Positions 1 through 8,476 of a stretch of DNA of 64,000 nucleotides are shown here, piece after piece. The stretch's first letter is position 1. Every line of letters starts with the position of its first letter. The stretch is taken from positions 1 to 64,000 of the forward strand of contig PEFW01000009.1 in assembly GCA_002890675.1 (NCBI GenBank), written 5' to 3'. This DNA is from Candidatus Methylaffinis lahnbergensis (GTDB taxonomy: Bacteria; Pseudomonadota; Alphaproteobacteria; Rhizobiales; Beijerinckiaceae). The notes beneath the pieces are model-generated. The model did no database searches, had not been told where the DNA came from, and worked only from the letters and a program-made list of their open reading frames with translations. A program made the position numbers and the translations under genes.

Positions 1-329
1 GGCCGCGCGAGAAAAGCCCAAAATTGCGGGCGTAAAGCCAAGGGACAGCGTCCTCTCAATCCTCAACCAGCGATTCCCAGCCGCAGCGATCCCCCAAAGG
101 GTCCCGGATCTCATCCGCCGTTGCAACTTGTCCCTTCGAACAAATGAGAACATCCCCGCGCCCAGGTCTCGTTTCATATCACGTGAAACATTTTGGTGCG
201 ATTGCACGCCCGGACCGGTCATTCTACACGAGTAGCTCTGAATATCGATCCGGCCTGGTTCATGCGCGACCCTGACGGACCGCCGGCGATCCGCATGACT
301 ATAGGCGACAGCCTGCTCGGAACCTATCC
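1..329. other. No gene recognised
   Basis: No convincing coding sequence. A minus-strand frame ending at position 56 stays open for about 40 codons but has no start codon and no recognised family. A short inverted repeat, GTTTCA-N7-TGAAAC, lies at 171-189 and could be an operator or chance. Confidence 0.4.
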
Positions 330-656
330 CTACGCCTCGACCTTTTCCCCAGAGTTCGCCCATTCCTGAAAGCCGCCGGGGTAATGCGCGCGGATGTCGT
401 CCCGGCCGGCTTCTTGCGCAAGCGAAAGCGCGGTCAGCGACCGTTTGCCGGAACGGCAGGATAAAACCACCCGCTTTCCGGGCGCGCTCGGCAGCGCCTT
501 CGGATCAAAATTTTGCAGCGGATTGAGGGTCGCGCCGGGGATGCGGCCGGCGGCATATTCATTTGGCTCGCGCACATCGACGAGAAGGATCGAGCCGTCG
601 GCTAGCCCCTTTTTCAATTCTTCGATGGAGACGTTTTCCACTTCTGACGCGGCCAT
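330..656 (-). CDS. Rhodanese-like domain protein (GlpE-type single domain)
   Basis: A 108-residue single-domain rhodanese. The active-site loop CRSGKRS gives the Cys-x-x-Gly-x-Arg signature of sulfurtransferases, and VDVREPNEY and HYPGGFQEW are the usual flanking motifs. The family moves sulfane sulfur onto acceptors such as cyanide or thiols in the cytoplasm. The start at MAASEV is chosen because the frame upstream of it overlaps mobA and resembles nothing, while GGAG lies 9 bases before this ATG. It follows mobA on the same strand 61 bp downstream, so co-transcription is possible. The specific substrate cannot be told from sequence. Confidence 0.88.
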   Translation of the reverse strand: MAASEVENVSIEELKKGLADGSILLVDVREPNEYAAGRIPGATLNPLQNFDPKALPSAPGKRVVLSCRSGKRSLTALSLAQEAGRDDIRAHYPGGFQEWANSGEKVEA

Positions 657-717
657 GAACAAGCTCCAATGTTTCCTCCGGCGCTCCCGGCGAGGCAATT
701 TCGCAAAAGCAGCGGCC

Positions 718-1350
718 TCACGCAAGACGATTGTCACAACGGGCGAGAATTGCCTCGGCCGCCGCGAGATCGCTTGGATCGTTGGCGTTGAAAAAAGGAT
801 CGTAGGGCAGGGTTGGCCACTCCACAATGGCGCGGCTGTAGTTTTGCAAGAATGCCTCGACCTTTCGGATATTCTCGACGACGAGGGCGTGGCGGAGATC
901 GAATCTCATCGAGACCGGCCAGACCGCGACGGCTTGATGCGTCCTGCCGCCGGAACGTGCGCAGGCGATCAAGGCGTTGTCTTTCGCCCTCGCGTCCATG
1001 AGGCGGGCGGCGAGATCGCCCGGCAAGAACGGCGTGTCGGCCGGCACGCTGATCGCCGAGGCGACATCCGGGCGATGCGCCGCGATCCAATCGAGCCCGG
1101 CGAGAATGCCCGCGAGCGGGCCCATAAAGCCCGGGACATCATCGGCGACGATAGGCAAATCAAATCCCGCGAATCGTTCGGGATCGCCATTGGCGCTCAA
1201 CACGAGGCCTTCGCACTGGGGCCAGAACGCCGCGATTGCGCGGGCGAGCAGGGAAGTCCCGCCGAGCTCTCGCAGAGCCTTGTCGCCGCCGCCCATCCGG
1301 CGCGCGAGCCCCCCCGCGAGAAGGATGCCGAAACAACTGCTCGTCCGCAT
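718..1350 (-). CDS. mobA: Molybdenum cofactor guanylyltransferase MobA
   Basis: A 210-residue NTP-transferase. The N-terminal LAGGLARRMGGGDK is the nucleotide-binding signature of MobA, and the C-terminal FFNANDPSDL is the family's typical ending. MobA attaches GMP to molybdopterin to make the guanine dinucleotide cofactor for DMSO-reductase-type molybdoenzymes. Length is normal and there are no broken motifs. The rhodanese gene lies just downstream on the same strand. The only other molybdopterin gene in the window is moaC, at the far right edge. Confidence 0.93.
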   Translation of the reverse strand: MRTSSCFGILLAGGLARRMGGGDKALRELGGTSLLARAIAAFWPQCEGLVLSANGDPERFAGFDLPIVADDVPGFMGPLAGILAGLDWIAAHRPDVASAISVPADTPFLPGDLAARLMDARAKDNALIACARSGGRTHQAVAVWPVSMRFDLRHALVVENIRKVEAFLQNYSRAIVEWPTLPYDPFFNANDPSDLAAAEAILARCDNRLA

Positions 1351-1442
1351 TGAAGTCCGAGTCCCCGCCCGGCCGCCTTGCGCCGCCCAGTATAGGCGCT
1401 GGGGCGGCGCGTCTCAATCCGGATTCATCATCAGAACATTCG

Positions 1443-1703
1443 CTACCGAAGCCGCGCGCGGTCGGCGCTGTGGTGTCTACTTGTGGTGCCGAAGAGCGCG
1501 CCGTTGCTGTTGAAGATCAGTCCGGCCACCGGAACATTGCCGTCTGTTCCCGTTGCCTTGAAGCCGTACAGCACGCCCGATTGTGCTGGAGCGAGCCCAG
1601 CGGCGGCGGCAAGCGCGGCCGAGCCCAGAACGAGGCGCGTCAGCGCCGGTCGAAAGCCTTGCAACAAGGAAACGGCACTAAAATCCATCGAATCGTCCTC
1701 CAT
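1443..1703 (-). pseudogene. Truncated secreted GloVer-repeat protein
   Basis: 86 codons: a signal peptide (a run of Ala/Leu ending near LAPAQS), then a single GloVer-type repeat (GVLYGFKATGTDGN, then NGALFGTTS). Intact members of this choice-of-anchor family carry many such repeats of about 50 residues and are several hundred residues long. Here the reading stops after the first repeat in unrelated sequence (RHHSADRARLR). I read it as the 5' stump of a deleted gene. Translation would give a short secreted peptide. The family name rests on pattern recognition alone. Confidence 0.55.
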
Positions 1704-1919
1704 GAAAACTGAGATCGAACAATTTTCAATTCTTGCAGCTCAAGCAATACACTTCGGCTTACATCGGATTTCCCCGATCCGGCCCTTCTTGTATCTTCAG
1801 GAAAAGTTTAAACTACTTGGAAACTGCTGTAAAGGTCCGGCACGAAACTCGCCGACTGATCGCCGGCGAGGGCCGAGCCGCCGAAGCCGCATGAACAAGG
1901 CGGGCTCAAGCAAGCCGCG

Positions 1920-2729
1920 TTAAAACCGGTACCAGACCCCGGCTGTAGGACCCAGCTCGCGTCCGGCGTTGATCCCCGCGACCGTGATGAAGCCGCCGAT
2001 CTGCACCGACCATTGCGGCGCGATATCGTAAACGAGGCCCGGTTGCAGTTTGGTCCAGGATACATGCCCGAACTGGAGGGAGCCGTTAACAATCGAGGTG
2101 AAGCTCTGCAGCATCACGAGAAGTCTCGGCCACGGGCGCAGCCCCATCGTCAGATCGATCCGCCATTCGCCCGGCTGACCGGCGGCGTAAAAGCGATAGC
2201 CCGCCTGCGCCTCGACGAAACCGTCCATCCCCGCGACGACGACGTTGTGCCCGGCCAAGCCCCGGACATCGAGGGAAGCGGCGCGGCGCACCTCGAACGG
2301 CCCGAGCGAATCGGCAAAAGAGCCGCCGGGCGAGCGCAAGCCGGCTTGAAACGAAATGACGCTCGTATCCGAGCGGTAGAGCCCGACCCTTGCCGCGATC
2401 TCGCTCTCGCCCAATCCATTGTAGGACTGCCCCGGCGGAGGGTTCTGGATGCGGTCATAGGACGGCGCAGCGACTAAGGTCAGCCAATTCGTCAGCCCAT
2501 ATTCGATGTAGGTTCCAAGTTCGAACTTTTTATAGGCCGGAACCGGAATGAGATGCCCTTGCGCATCGAACGCTTGGGTGGAATCCGAAAAAAACGTACC
2601 GACAATGACCTGCCCTTCGCCGGGCGGCATCAGCCAGGCTCCGCCGCGCGCCCCCTCGGTGCCGGCGCCGATGAGCCCGCCGGCGGCGGCAAAGAGCGCG
2701 AACAAAAGGCGAAAGCGCGGGATACTCAA
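1920..2729 (-). CDS. Probable outer-membrane beta-barrel protein
   Basis: 269 residues with an N-terminal signal peptide (FRLLFALFAAAGGLIGAG), alternating polar and hydrophobic strands, and a C-terminal WYRF ending in Phe as expected for a BAM substrate. Repeated short strands such as FELGTYIEYGLTNWLTLVA and VWYRF resemble the transporter/MetA-like barrel group linked to export or uptake of aromatics. That assignment is weak. No partner genes adjoin it. The 460 bp beyond its start separate it from a divergent glycosyltransferase gene. Confidence 0.7.
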   Translation of the reverse strand: MSIPRFRLLFALFAAAGGLIGAGTEGARGGAWLMPPGEGQVIVGTFFSDSTQAFDAQGHLIPVPAYKKFELGTYIEYGLTNWLTLVAAPSYDRIQNPPPGQSYNGLGESEIAARVGLYRSDTSVISFQAGLRSPGGSFADSLGPFEVRRAASLDVRGLAGHNVVVAGMDGFVEAQAGYRFYAAGQPGEWRIDLTMGLRPWPRLLVMLQSFTSIVNGSLQFGHVSWTKLQPGLVYDIAPQWSVQIGGFITVAGINAGRELGPTAGVWYRF

Positions 2730-3191
2730 CGGAAAGCCCCTTGACCCGGGCCGGCGAGGTGATAACTATGGACATATCAAAAACGACTGTTGACACGTGT
2801 TATACCGTAGTCTCATTTTCGACGAACGCAAATCGAAATCGCTTCAATATTAGCGTTAAGCGCACTGTCGCCGGTCCCGGCGCCCCTGGAGAGCCAAAAC
2901 GCCGGACCGATTCGGGGCGTTCGGCTCGAATTTGCCATAAAAGTGGGCGGCATGGTTCGCGCTAGCGATTGGCGGTGGATTTCACCCCTGAAACCTGGGC
3001 CATCCCGGCTATACTGGAACGTCTTGCCGCAGCCGGCGCGCCGGTCTCCCACGGCGACATTCCATGGAACACTCTTGCCGCGACTCGCTTTAGGAGCAGC
3101 GCGGCGCATGGGCATTTGGCCTTGTTCATGGAAAAGCAATGGCCAAGCGATAAGGAAGCGGCCCATTGGACCGATGAAGCAGAGTTGAATT
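2730..3191. other. Divergent intergenic region
   Basis: Separates the leftward barrel gene from the rightward glycosyltransferase gene, so it should hold both promoters. TTGACA occurs near 2790 without a clear -10 partner. Several open frames cross it on both strands but none has a family resemblance or a good ribosome binding site. Confidence 0.4.
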
Positions 3192-4418
3192 GTGTCAAAA
3201 GGTCACGTGCTCTCGATCAATACCTACCACTATCCGAAGGGCGGTTCGGAGATAATCTATTTCGCCAACGCCGCTCTGATGGAACGGCACGGGTGGACGA
3301 ATTCGTTTTACGCGATGCACCACCCGAGCAACCTGCCCTGCGAGGACAGCCAATATTTCGCGGAGCATGTCGATTTTGGTGCGCCGGCATCGCTGCGGGA
3401 AAAGGCGGTCGTTGCCGCGCGCATTATCTATTCGCGGGAAGCCCGGGCCAAGCTGGCGCGGCTCATCGATACGCGAAAGATTGATGTTGCCCATGCCCAC
3501 AACATCTACCATCACCTTTCGCCGTCGGTGCTCGTGGAACTCAAGCGGCGCGGCATTCCGGTGGTCATGACAGTGCACGATCTCAAGCTCGCCTGCCCGG
3601 CGTATACGATGCGGACCGGGTCCGGGGTATGCGAGCGCTGCAAGGGCGGCCGAGTTTGGAATGTCGCGATCCACCGCTGCATCAAAGGCAGCGTTGCCTT
3701 GAGTGGGCTGATCATGGTCGAGTCGGCCATCCACAAGGCGTTGCGGATCTACGCGCGGCATATCGACCGAATCGTCACGCCGAGCGCCTTCTATCGCGAG
3801 AAACTGATCGAGTGGGGTTGGCCGGCCGAAAAGCTGGTGCATATTCCAAACTTCGTCTCCGATACGCCGCTGCCCCCCGCAACCCCAGGCGGCGATCACT
3901 TTCTCTATTTTGGCCGCCTGACGCCTGAGAAGGGCATTGCGACGCTGATCAAAGCGGCGGCGGCCTCGGCTGTTCCTGTTCTCATCGCCGGGCGCGGACC
4001 GCAGGAGGAGGAGCTGCGGGCGCTTACAAAGTCCCTCGGCGCTCCGGCCGTCTTCGTGGGCTTCCTTTCAGGCGACGCGCTCTGGGCCGAGGTCGATGCG
4101 GCACGGGCGATCGTGCTGCCGTCCGAATGGTACGAGAATAGCCCGATGAGCGTCGTCGAAGCCTTTCAGCGCGGCAAGCCGCTGGTTGGCGCGCGGATCG
4201 GCGGCATTCCCGAGTTGATCGAGGAGGGACGGACCGGCTGGTCGTTCCGGGCCGGCGATGTTGCCGATCTTGCCCGCGCTCTGACCCTGGCGCGCGACAC
4301 CGCGGACACGCAGCTCGCCGAGATGTCGGTCGCCTGCCAACACATGGTTTCCCGCTCTTTTTCCGAGCATGCCTATTTCGAGGCGATGAGCGCGCTCTAT
4401 GAAAACTTGCGAGCCTGA
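3192..4418 (+). CDS. Glycosyltransferase family 4 protein
   Basis: 408 residues with the two-Rossmann GT-B layout. The N-terminal half opens with HVLSINTYHYPKGGSEI, a glycine-containing donor-site turn. The C-terminal half has FGRLTPEKGIATLI and the E-x7-E region ENSPMSVVEAFQRG followed by GGIPELI, all typical of retaining GT4 enzymes. Four cysteines (about C135, C147, C150, C163, including CERC) form a cluster seen in some GT4 proteins and may bind a metal. It starts with GTG. There is no neighbouring polysaccharide cluster, so donor and acceptor remain unknown. Confidence 0.85.
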   Translation: MSKGHVLSINTYHYPKGGSEIIYFANAALMERHGWTNSFYAMHHPSNLPCEDSQYFAEHVDFGAPASLREKAVVAARIIYSREARAKLARLIDTRKIDVAHAHNIYHHLSPSVLVELKRRGIPVVMTVHDLKLACPAYTMRTGSGVCERCKGGRVWNVAIHRCIKGSVALSGLIMVESAIHKALRIYARHIDRIVTPSAFYREKLIEWGWPAEKLVHIPNFVSDTPLPPATPGGDHFLYFGRLTPEKGIATLIKAAAASAVPVLIAGRGPQEEELRALTKSLGAPAVFVGFLSGDALWAEVDAARAIVLPSEWYENSPMSVVEAFQRGKPLVGARIGGIPELIEEGRTGWSFRAGDVADLARALTLARDTADTQLAEMSVACQHMVSRSFSEHAYFEAMSALYENLRA

Positions 4419-4708
4419 GCGCGACTTTGCGGATTTTTCCCGCTTGCTTCGGACGCCGGCCCAAAAGATCGCCTCTTCCGCGATGGTACGCACGGCCTGT
4501 TCGACGGGAGCGGCAGCGCGTCCAAAGCCAACCACACCCATCGTTCTTTCAAAAGCTACGAATAGAGGATATTGACGCGATCGTCGTTCCGCCTGACAGG
4601 CACGGGGTTCGTGCCTAGCGCTCGCGACGAATAGCGCTTGTCATTTTGAATAACTCTGCTCGGACATCCGAGACGGTTGCGAAATTGCCGCGCGTGGTCC
4701 AAATAGAT

Positions 4709-4808
4709 GCTGGGAGGTTGGCGGTGGACGCACCACTCGCCAACCGGGTCAGGTCCGGAAGGAAGCAGCCCTAACGAGACCGGGCGGGTCTCTGTCCAGC
4801 CTCCCACT
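4709..4808 (+). ncRNA. ffs: 4.5S signal recognition particle RNA
   Basis: The apical part contains the invariant SRP domain IV core GGTCAGGTCCGGAAGGAAGC, near 4747-4766, with the GGAA tetraloop and asymmetric loop that bind Ffh. The ends pair: TGGGAGG at 4711-4717 with CCTCCCA at 4800-4806. A length of about 100 nt fits a bacterial small SRP RNA. It lies just before dnaX, a common alphaproteobacterial arrangement. The exact ends are approximate. Confidence 0.93.
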
Positions 4809-4908
4809 TTGGCTGCCTTGCGGCAACCTGGCTTTGTCCGGCGGGCCTGCCGGTTCGCTGGTCATTGGCGTGGCCCCAGTCAAGCCTCTCTCCTAAAAGG
4901 CCCGCGCT

Positions 4909-6759
4909 TTGCCAGACGGCATCGAACCACCCCCCAACGCCCATGACGAAGCCGGTCCAGGGCCGGGATTGTGCGCCATCGCCTCGAAAGCCGAAGTCAG
5001 CACGCGGGCGTCTCCCTATCGCGTGCTTGCCCGAAAGTATCGCCCCGCGCGCTTCGAGGATTTGATCGGCCAGGACGCCATGGTCAAGACGTTGTCGAAC
5101 GCCTTCGATCTCGAACGCATCCACCAAGCCTATATTCTGACCGGGGTGCGCGGCGTCGGCAAGACCACGACGGCGCGCATCCTGGCCCGCGCCTTCAATT
5201 ACGAAGTTCCCGCGCGAGGCGCGGAGCCGGCGGTGACGCGCCCAACGATCCATATGCCGGAGCTTGGCGTACATTGCCAGGCGATCATCGAATCGCGCCA
5301 TGTCGATGTCCTCGAAATGGACGCCGCGTCGCATACCGGGATCGACGACGTGCGCGAGATCATCGAAAGCGCGCACTACAGGCCAGTCGTGGCGCGCACA
5401 AAAGTCTATATTATCGACGAAGTGCATATGCTCTCCAAACAGGCTTTCAACGGCCTTTTGAAAACCCTGGAAGAGCCTCCCGATCACGTGAAATTCGTGT
5501 TCGCGACAACCGAGATCGAAAAGGTACCGGTCACCGTGCGCTCCCGCTGCCAAAGGTTCGATTTACGTCGCGTCGATGCGGGCGTGCTGACCGGCTACCT
5601 CGCTTCGATCTGCGCCAAGGAAGGTATCGCGATCGAGGACGAGGCGCTTAGCCTCATCGCGCGCGCGGCGGAAGGCTCGGTGCGCGACGCGCTTTCGCTA
5701 CTCGATCAAGCTATTGCCCATGGCGCGGGTCTGCCCGGCGCGATCGCCGCGGATGCGTTGCGCGCGATGCTGGGGCTCGCCGACCGGGGCCGGATCGTCG
5801 ATCTTTTCGAAGCCCTCATGAATGGCAAGATGGCCGAGGCCCTCGATATTTTGAAGGAACTTTACGATTTTGGCGCCGATCCGTCCGAAGTTCTTGCCGG
5901 ACTCGCGGATTTCGTTCATCTCGTCACCCGCCTAAAACTCGTGCCGGACGCCGCGCAAGATGCCTCGTTGACGCCGGAAGAGCGGACGCGCGGCCAGCGG
6001 TTCGCGCAAGAGTTGTCGATGCAGGTTCTAACCCGCGCCTGGCAATTGTTGCTCAAAGGCCTGCGCGAAGTGAAGGATTCGCCGCGCCCGCTTACCGCCG
6101 CTGACATGGTTTTGGTGAGAATCGGTTTCGCCGCCGATTTGCCGACCCCCGACGAGGCTCTTCGCAAGCTCACCGCGATGACAAGCGGCGAGGCGCAAGA
6201 AGGATCTCGCCCCCGCGACGCGAGCGCAGGCGCGCGGGAACCAGCGGCTATTGCGAGCTCAATATTCGGGGTTACACCGGCGCCACGCGAAAATGCCGCC
6301 GCGCCTTCGATCGCGCTCGTCCGGTTCGAGGATGTGGTGGCGCTCGCCGGTCGCCATCGCGACATTCAAATGAAGCTCGCGCTTGAACGCGACGTGCGTC
6401 TCGTTCATTTCGAGCAAGGTCGTATCGAATTTTCAACCGCTCCCGGCACCTCGCCGCAGCTTGCGCAATCTCTCGCGCGCCGCTTGCAGGAATGGACGGG
6501 GAGCCGCTGGATGGTCGCGGTATCAAACGCGCCCGGCGCCCCGAGCCTCAAGGAGCAGGAGGATGCCAAGGCAGCCGAGGCTTTTTCTGGCGTGCGCGCC
6601 GAGCCGCTGGTCCAAAGCGTGCTCGCCGCGTTTCCGGGCGCCGAGATAGCTTCGGTCCGCGCCTGCGAGCCCGCGCCGCGAACCATGCCATCCGCCGGGA
6701 CGGACGGCGAGACGAACGATGAAATCGCCTTTAACGACGGCATGGAAGACGAGCTTTGA
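4909..6759 (+). CDS. dnaX: DNA polymerase III subunit gamma/tau
   Basis: 616 residues. This is the clamp-loader ATPase of the replisome. The Walker A is GVRGVGKTTT (residues 79-88) and the Walker B is IIDEVHML, followed by the sensor region of AAA+ clamp loaders. The zinc module between them keeps only one obvious cysteine (GVHCQAI), as is usual in alphaproteobacterial DnaX. The C-terminal third is the variable tau extension. A TTG start is used, with AAGG 8 bases upstream. Conserved sequence begins only near residue 35, so the true start could be slightly downstream. It heads the classic dnaX-ybaB-recR cluster. Confidence 0.93.
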   Translation: MPDGIEPPPNAHDEAGPGPGLCAIASKAEVSTRASPYRVLARKYRPARFEDLIGQDAMVKTLSNAFDLERIHQAYILTGVRGVGKTTTARILARAFNYEVPARGAEPAVTRPTIHMPELGVHCQAIIESRHVDVLEMDAASHTGIDDVREIIESAHYRPVVARTKVYIIDEVHMLSKQAFNGLLKTLEEPPDHVKFVFATTEIEKVPVTVRSRCQRFDLRRVDAGVLTGYLASICAKEGIAIEDEALSLIARAAEGSVRDALSLLDQAIAHGAGLPGAIAADALRAMLGLADRGRIVDLFEALMNGKMAEALDILKELYDFGADPSEVLAGLADFVHLVTRLKLVPDAAQDASLTPEERTRGQRFAQELSMQVLTRAWQLLLKGLREVKDSPRPLTAADMVLVRIGFAADLPTPDEALRKLTAMTSGEAQEGSRPRDASAGAREPAAIASSIFGVTPAPRENAAAPSIALVRFEDVVALAGRHRDIQMKLALERDVRLVHFEQGRIEFSTAPGTSPQLAQSLARRLQEWTGSRWMVAVSNAPGAPSLKEQEDAKAAEAFSGVRAEPLVQSVLAAFPGAEIASVRACEPAPRTMPSAGTDGETNDEIAFNDGMEDEL

Positions 6760-6810
6760 ACGGGTGTCGCTCGCGGGTTCGCTCTTCATCGCAAGCAAGG
6801 GGAAACAGCA

Positions 6811-7134
6811 ATGCCTGATATGTTGGGTTTGATGAAGCAAGCGCAGGCCATGCAGGCTAAAATGCAAGAAATGCAGGCCGAATTGGAGCGGATCGAGGTC
6901 GAGGGGCAAGCGGGCGGCGGCATGGTTCGTGTTGTCCTCACCGCCAAAGGCCAGATGAGGGGACTTATGATTGACGACCAGCTTCTCAAATCCGATGAGA
7001 AAGTCATCCTCGAGGATTTGATCGTCGTGGCGCATGAGGATGCGCGCAGAAAGGCCGAGCAGCTGATGGAAGAAAAAATGAAAGGCGTGACCGCGGGCCT
7101 CGCGCTGCCGCCGGGCATGAAACTGCCGTTCTGA
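6811..7134 (+). CDS. ybaB: YbaB/EbfC family nucleoid-associated protein
   Basis: 107 residues. It starts MPDMLGLMKQAQAMQAKMQEMQ, a coiled-coil helix typical of YbaB/EbfC dimers, followed by the conserved GGMVRV and KGQMRGLMID segments. These proteins bind DNA as dimers with a tweezer shape and help organise the nucleoid. It is preceded by AAGGGGAAACAGCA, a good ribosome binding site. It sits 51 bp after dnaX and 27 bp before recR, matching the conserved cluster. Confidence 0.95.
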   Translation: MPDMLGLMKQAQAMQAKMQEMQAELERIEVEGQAGGGMVRVVLTAKGQMRGLMIDDQLLKSDEKVILEDLIVVAHEDARRKAEQLMEEKMKGVTAGLALPPGMKLPF

Positions 7135-7161
7135 TGCCGCCGGGTTGAGGGCTCCGGTGCG

Positions 7162-7767
7162 ATGGGCGAACGCGTCGCGGGTCCTGAGATCGAGCGGCTC
7201 ATCCAATTGTTGGCGCGTCTGCCGGGGCTTGGCCCACGCTCGGCCCGGCGCGCCGCGCTGCATCTGATACGCAAGCGCGAGGAACTTCTCGCGCCGCTTG
7301 CCGATGCGCTGCGGGTTGCGTGCGAAAAAATCGTGACCTGCCGCACCTGCGGCAATGCCGATACCTGCGATCCTTGCATGTTGTGCCGGGATGAGCGGCG
7401 CGACCGCGACACGCTCGTCGTCGTCGAGACGGTGGCCGATCTCTGGGCGCTCGAACGCGCCGGAGTTCTCAGCGCGCGCTATCATGTGCTCGGCGGAACT
7501 TTGTCGCCGCTCGACGGCATAGGCCCCAAGGATCTGAACCTCGCAAGCCTCGTTGCAAGGGTCGCGACCGATCGCGTCAAGGAGGTGATCCTGGCCGTCA
7601 ATGCCACGGTGGACGGACAGACAACCGCGCATTACGTCACCGGACTTTTAGCCGATTCGAAGGTCAAGATCACGCGGCTCGCGCATGGCGTTCCGGTCGG
7701 CGGCGAGCTCGACTATCTCGATGAAGGCACGCTTGCCGCCGCGATCCGCAGCCGAACCGTGTTTTGA
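7162..7767 (+). CDS. recR: Recombination mediator RecR
   Basis: 201 residues, the usual length. An N-terminal helix-hairpin-helix ([19 protein letters not shown]) is followed by a four-cysteine zinc finger ([16 protein letters not shown]), a Toprim domain ([16 protein letters not shown]) and the C-terminal [17 protein letters not shown]alker-B-like region. RecR works with RecO (and RecF) to load RecA on single-stranded DNA gaps. It is the last gene of the dnaX-ybaB-recR group. A GC-rich stretch follows the stop but no clear terminator was identified. Confidence 0.96.
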   Translation: MGERVAGPEIERLIQLLARLPGLGPRSARRAALHLIRKREELLAPLADALRVACEKIVTCRTCGNADTCDPCMLCRDERRDRDTLVVVETVADLWALERAGVLSARYHVLGGTLSPLDGIGPKDLNLASLVARVATDRVKEVILAVNATVDGQTTAHYVTGLLADSKVKITRLAHGVPVGGELDYLDEGTLAAAIRSRTVF

Positions 7768-7935
7768 GGCCCCGTCTCTTCGTCCCCTTCACGATATCGT
7801 CATAATGGGGGCTTTACCTGGCCCCGCGCCGCGCGAGATATAAATCGGGCGCATTGTCCGGGACCCCTCGGTGCGGCGCCATAACTTTGACCCTTGAGCA
7901 ATAAACCTGCGACCAAACAATCCTAAGGAGCGGTC

Positions 7936-8301
7936 ATGGCCAACCCATTTGTGCATGTGGAACTCACCACCCCGGACACCGGCAAGGCAAAGACTTTTTA
8001 TGGAGCCATATTCGACTGGAAACTGGACGACATGGAGATCGCACCCGGCTTCACCTACACGATGATCCGCGTCGGCGAAGGCACCGGCGGCGGCATGATG
8101 AAGACTCCCGCGCCAGGCGTTCCAACCGCGTGGCTGCCTTACGTGCTGGTCAATGACGTGACAGCGGCGACCGCCAAGGCGAAATCGCTTGGCGCGACGG
8201 TCTGCAAGGACGTCACGGAGGTGATGGGAGCGGGTTCCTTCTCCATCATCATAGATCCTGCCGGCGCGGCGATCGGGCTCTGGCAAGAGAAGGCGAAATG
8301 A
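7936..8301 (+). CDS. VOC (glyoxalase/bleomycin-resistance) family protein
   Basis: 121 residues with one vicinal-oxygen-chelate module: an N-terminal FVHVELTTPDTGKAKTFYGAIFDW half and a C-terminal half with VNDVTAATAKAKSLGA and IIDPAGAAIGLWQ. The family includes metal-dependent lyases, dioxygenases and stress proteins. This short subgroup is usually uncharacterised. The start follows a strong AAGGAGCGGTC site. It is monocistronic, transcribed toward the convergent PBP1A gene. Confidence 0.85.
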   Translation: MANPFVHVELTTPDTGKAKTFYGAIFDWKLDDMEIAPGFTYTMIRVGEGTGGGMMKTPAPGVPTAWLPYVLVNDVTAATAKAKSLGATVCKDVTEVMGAGSFSIIIDPAGAAIGLWQEKAK

Positions 8302-8476
8302 CGCGAGAACGCTGTCGCGCGGGACGGCTCGGCGGCCCGCCGCGTGAACGCCTTGGCGCTTTCTGACGGCGAATGAAGCGATCGGCAGGCAGCCCTCGGC
8401 GCTTCCGCATTGCTTCGGAGCAATGCTCCTCGCACTGATTTCGCCCACCATCAGTCATCTTCCACGAGACTCGGCA

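Noticed and set aside
56..178. Open minus-strand frame reading GDVLICSKGQVATADEIRD near the left edge
   Set aside because: It reads like protein but has no start codon, an upstream in-frame stop and no family I can name.
394..1353. Long plus-strand frame over the rhodanese and mobA genes
   Set aside because: Antisense to two clear families; high-GC shadow with no family motifs.
2969..3484. 171-codon plus frame before and into the glycosyltransferase
   Set aside because: Overlaps the true gene in another frame; no family resemblance.
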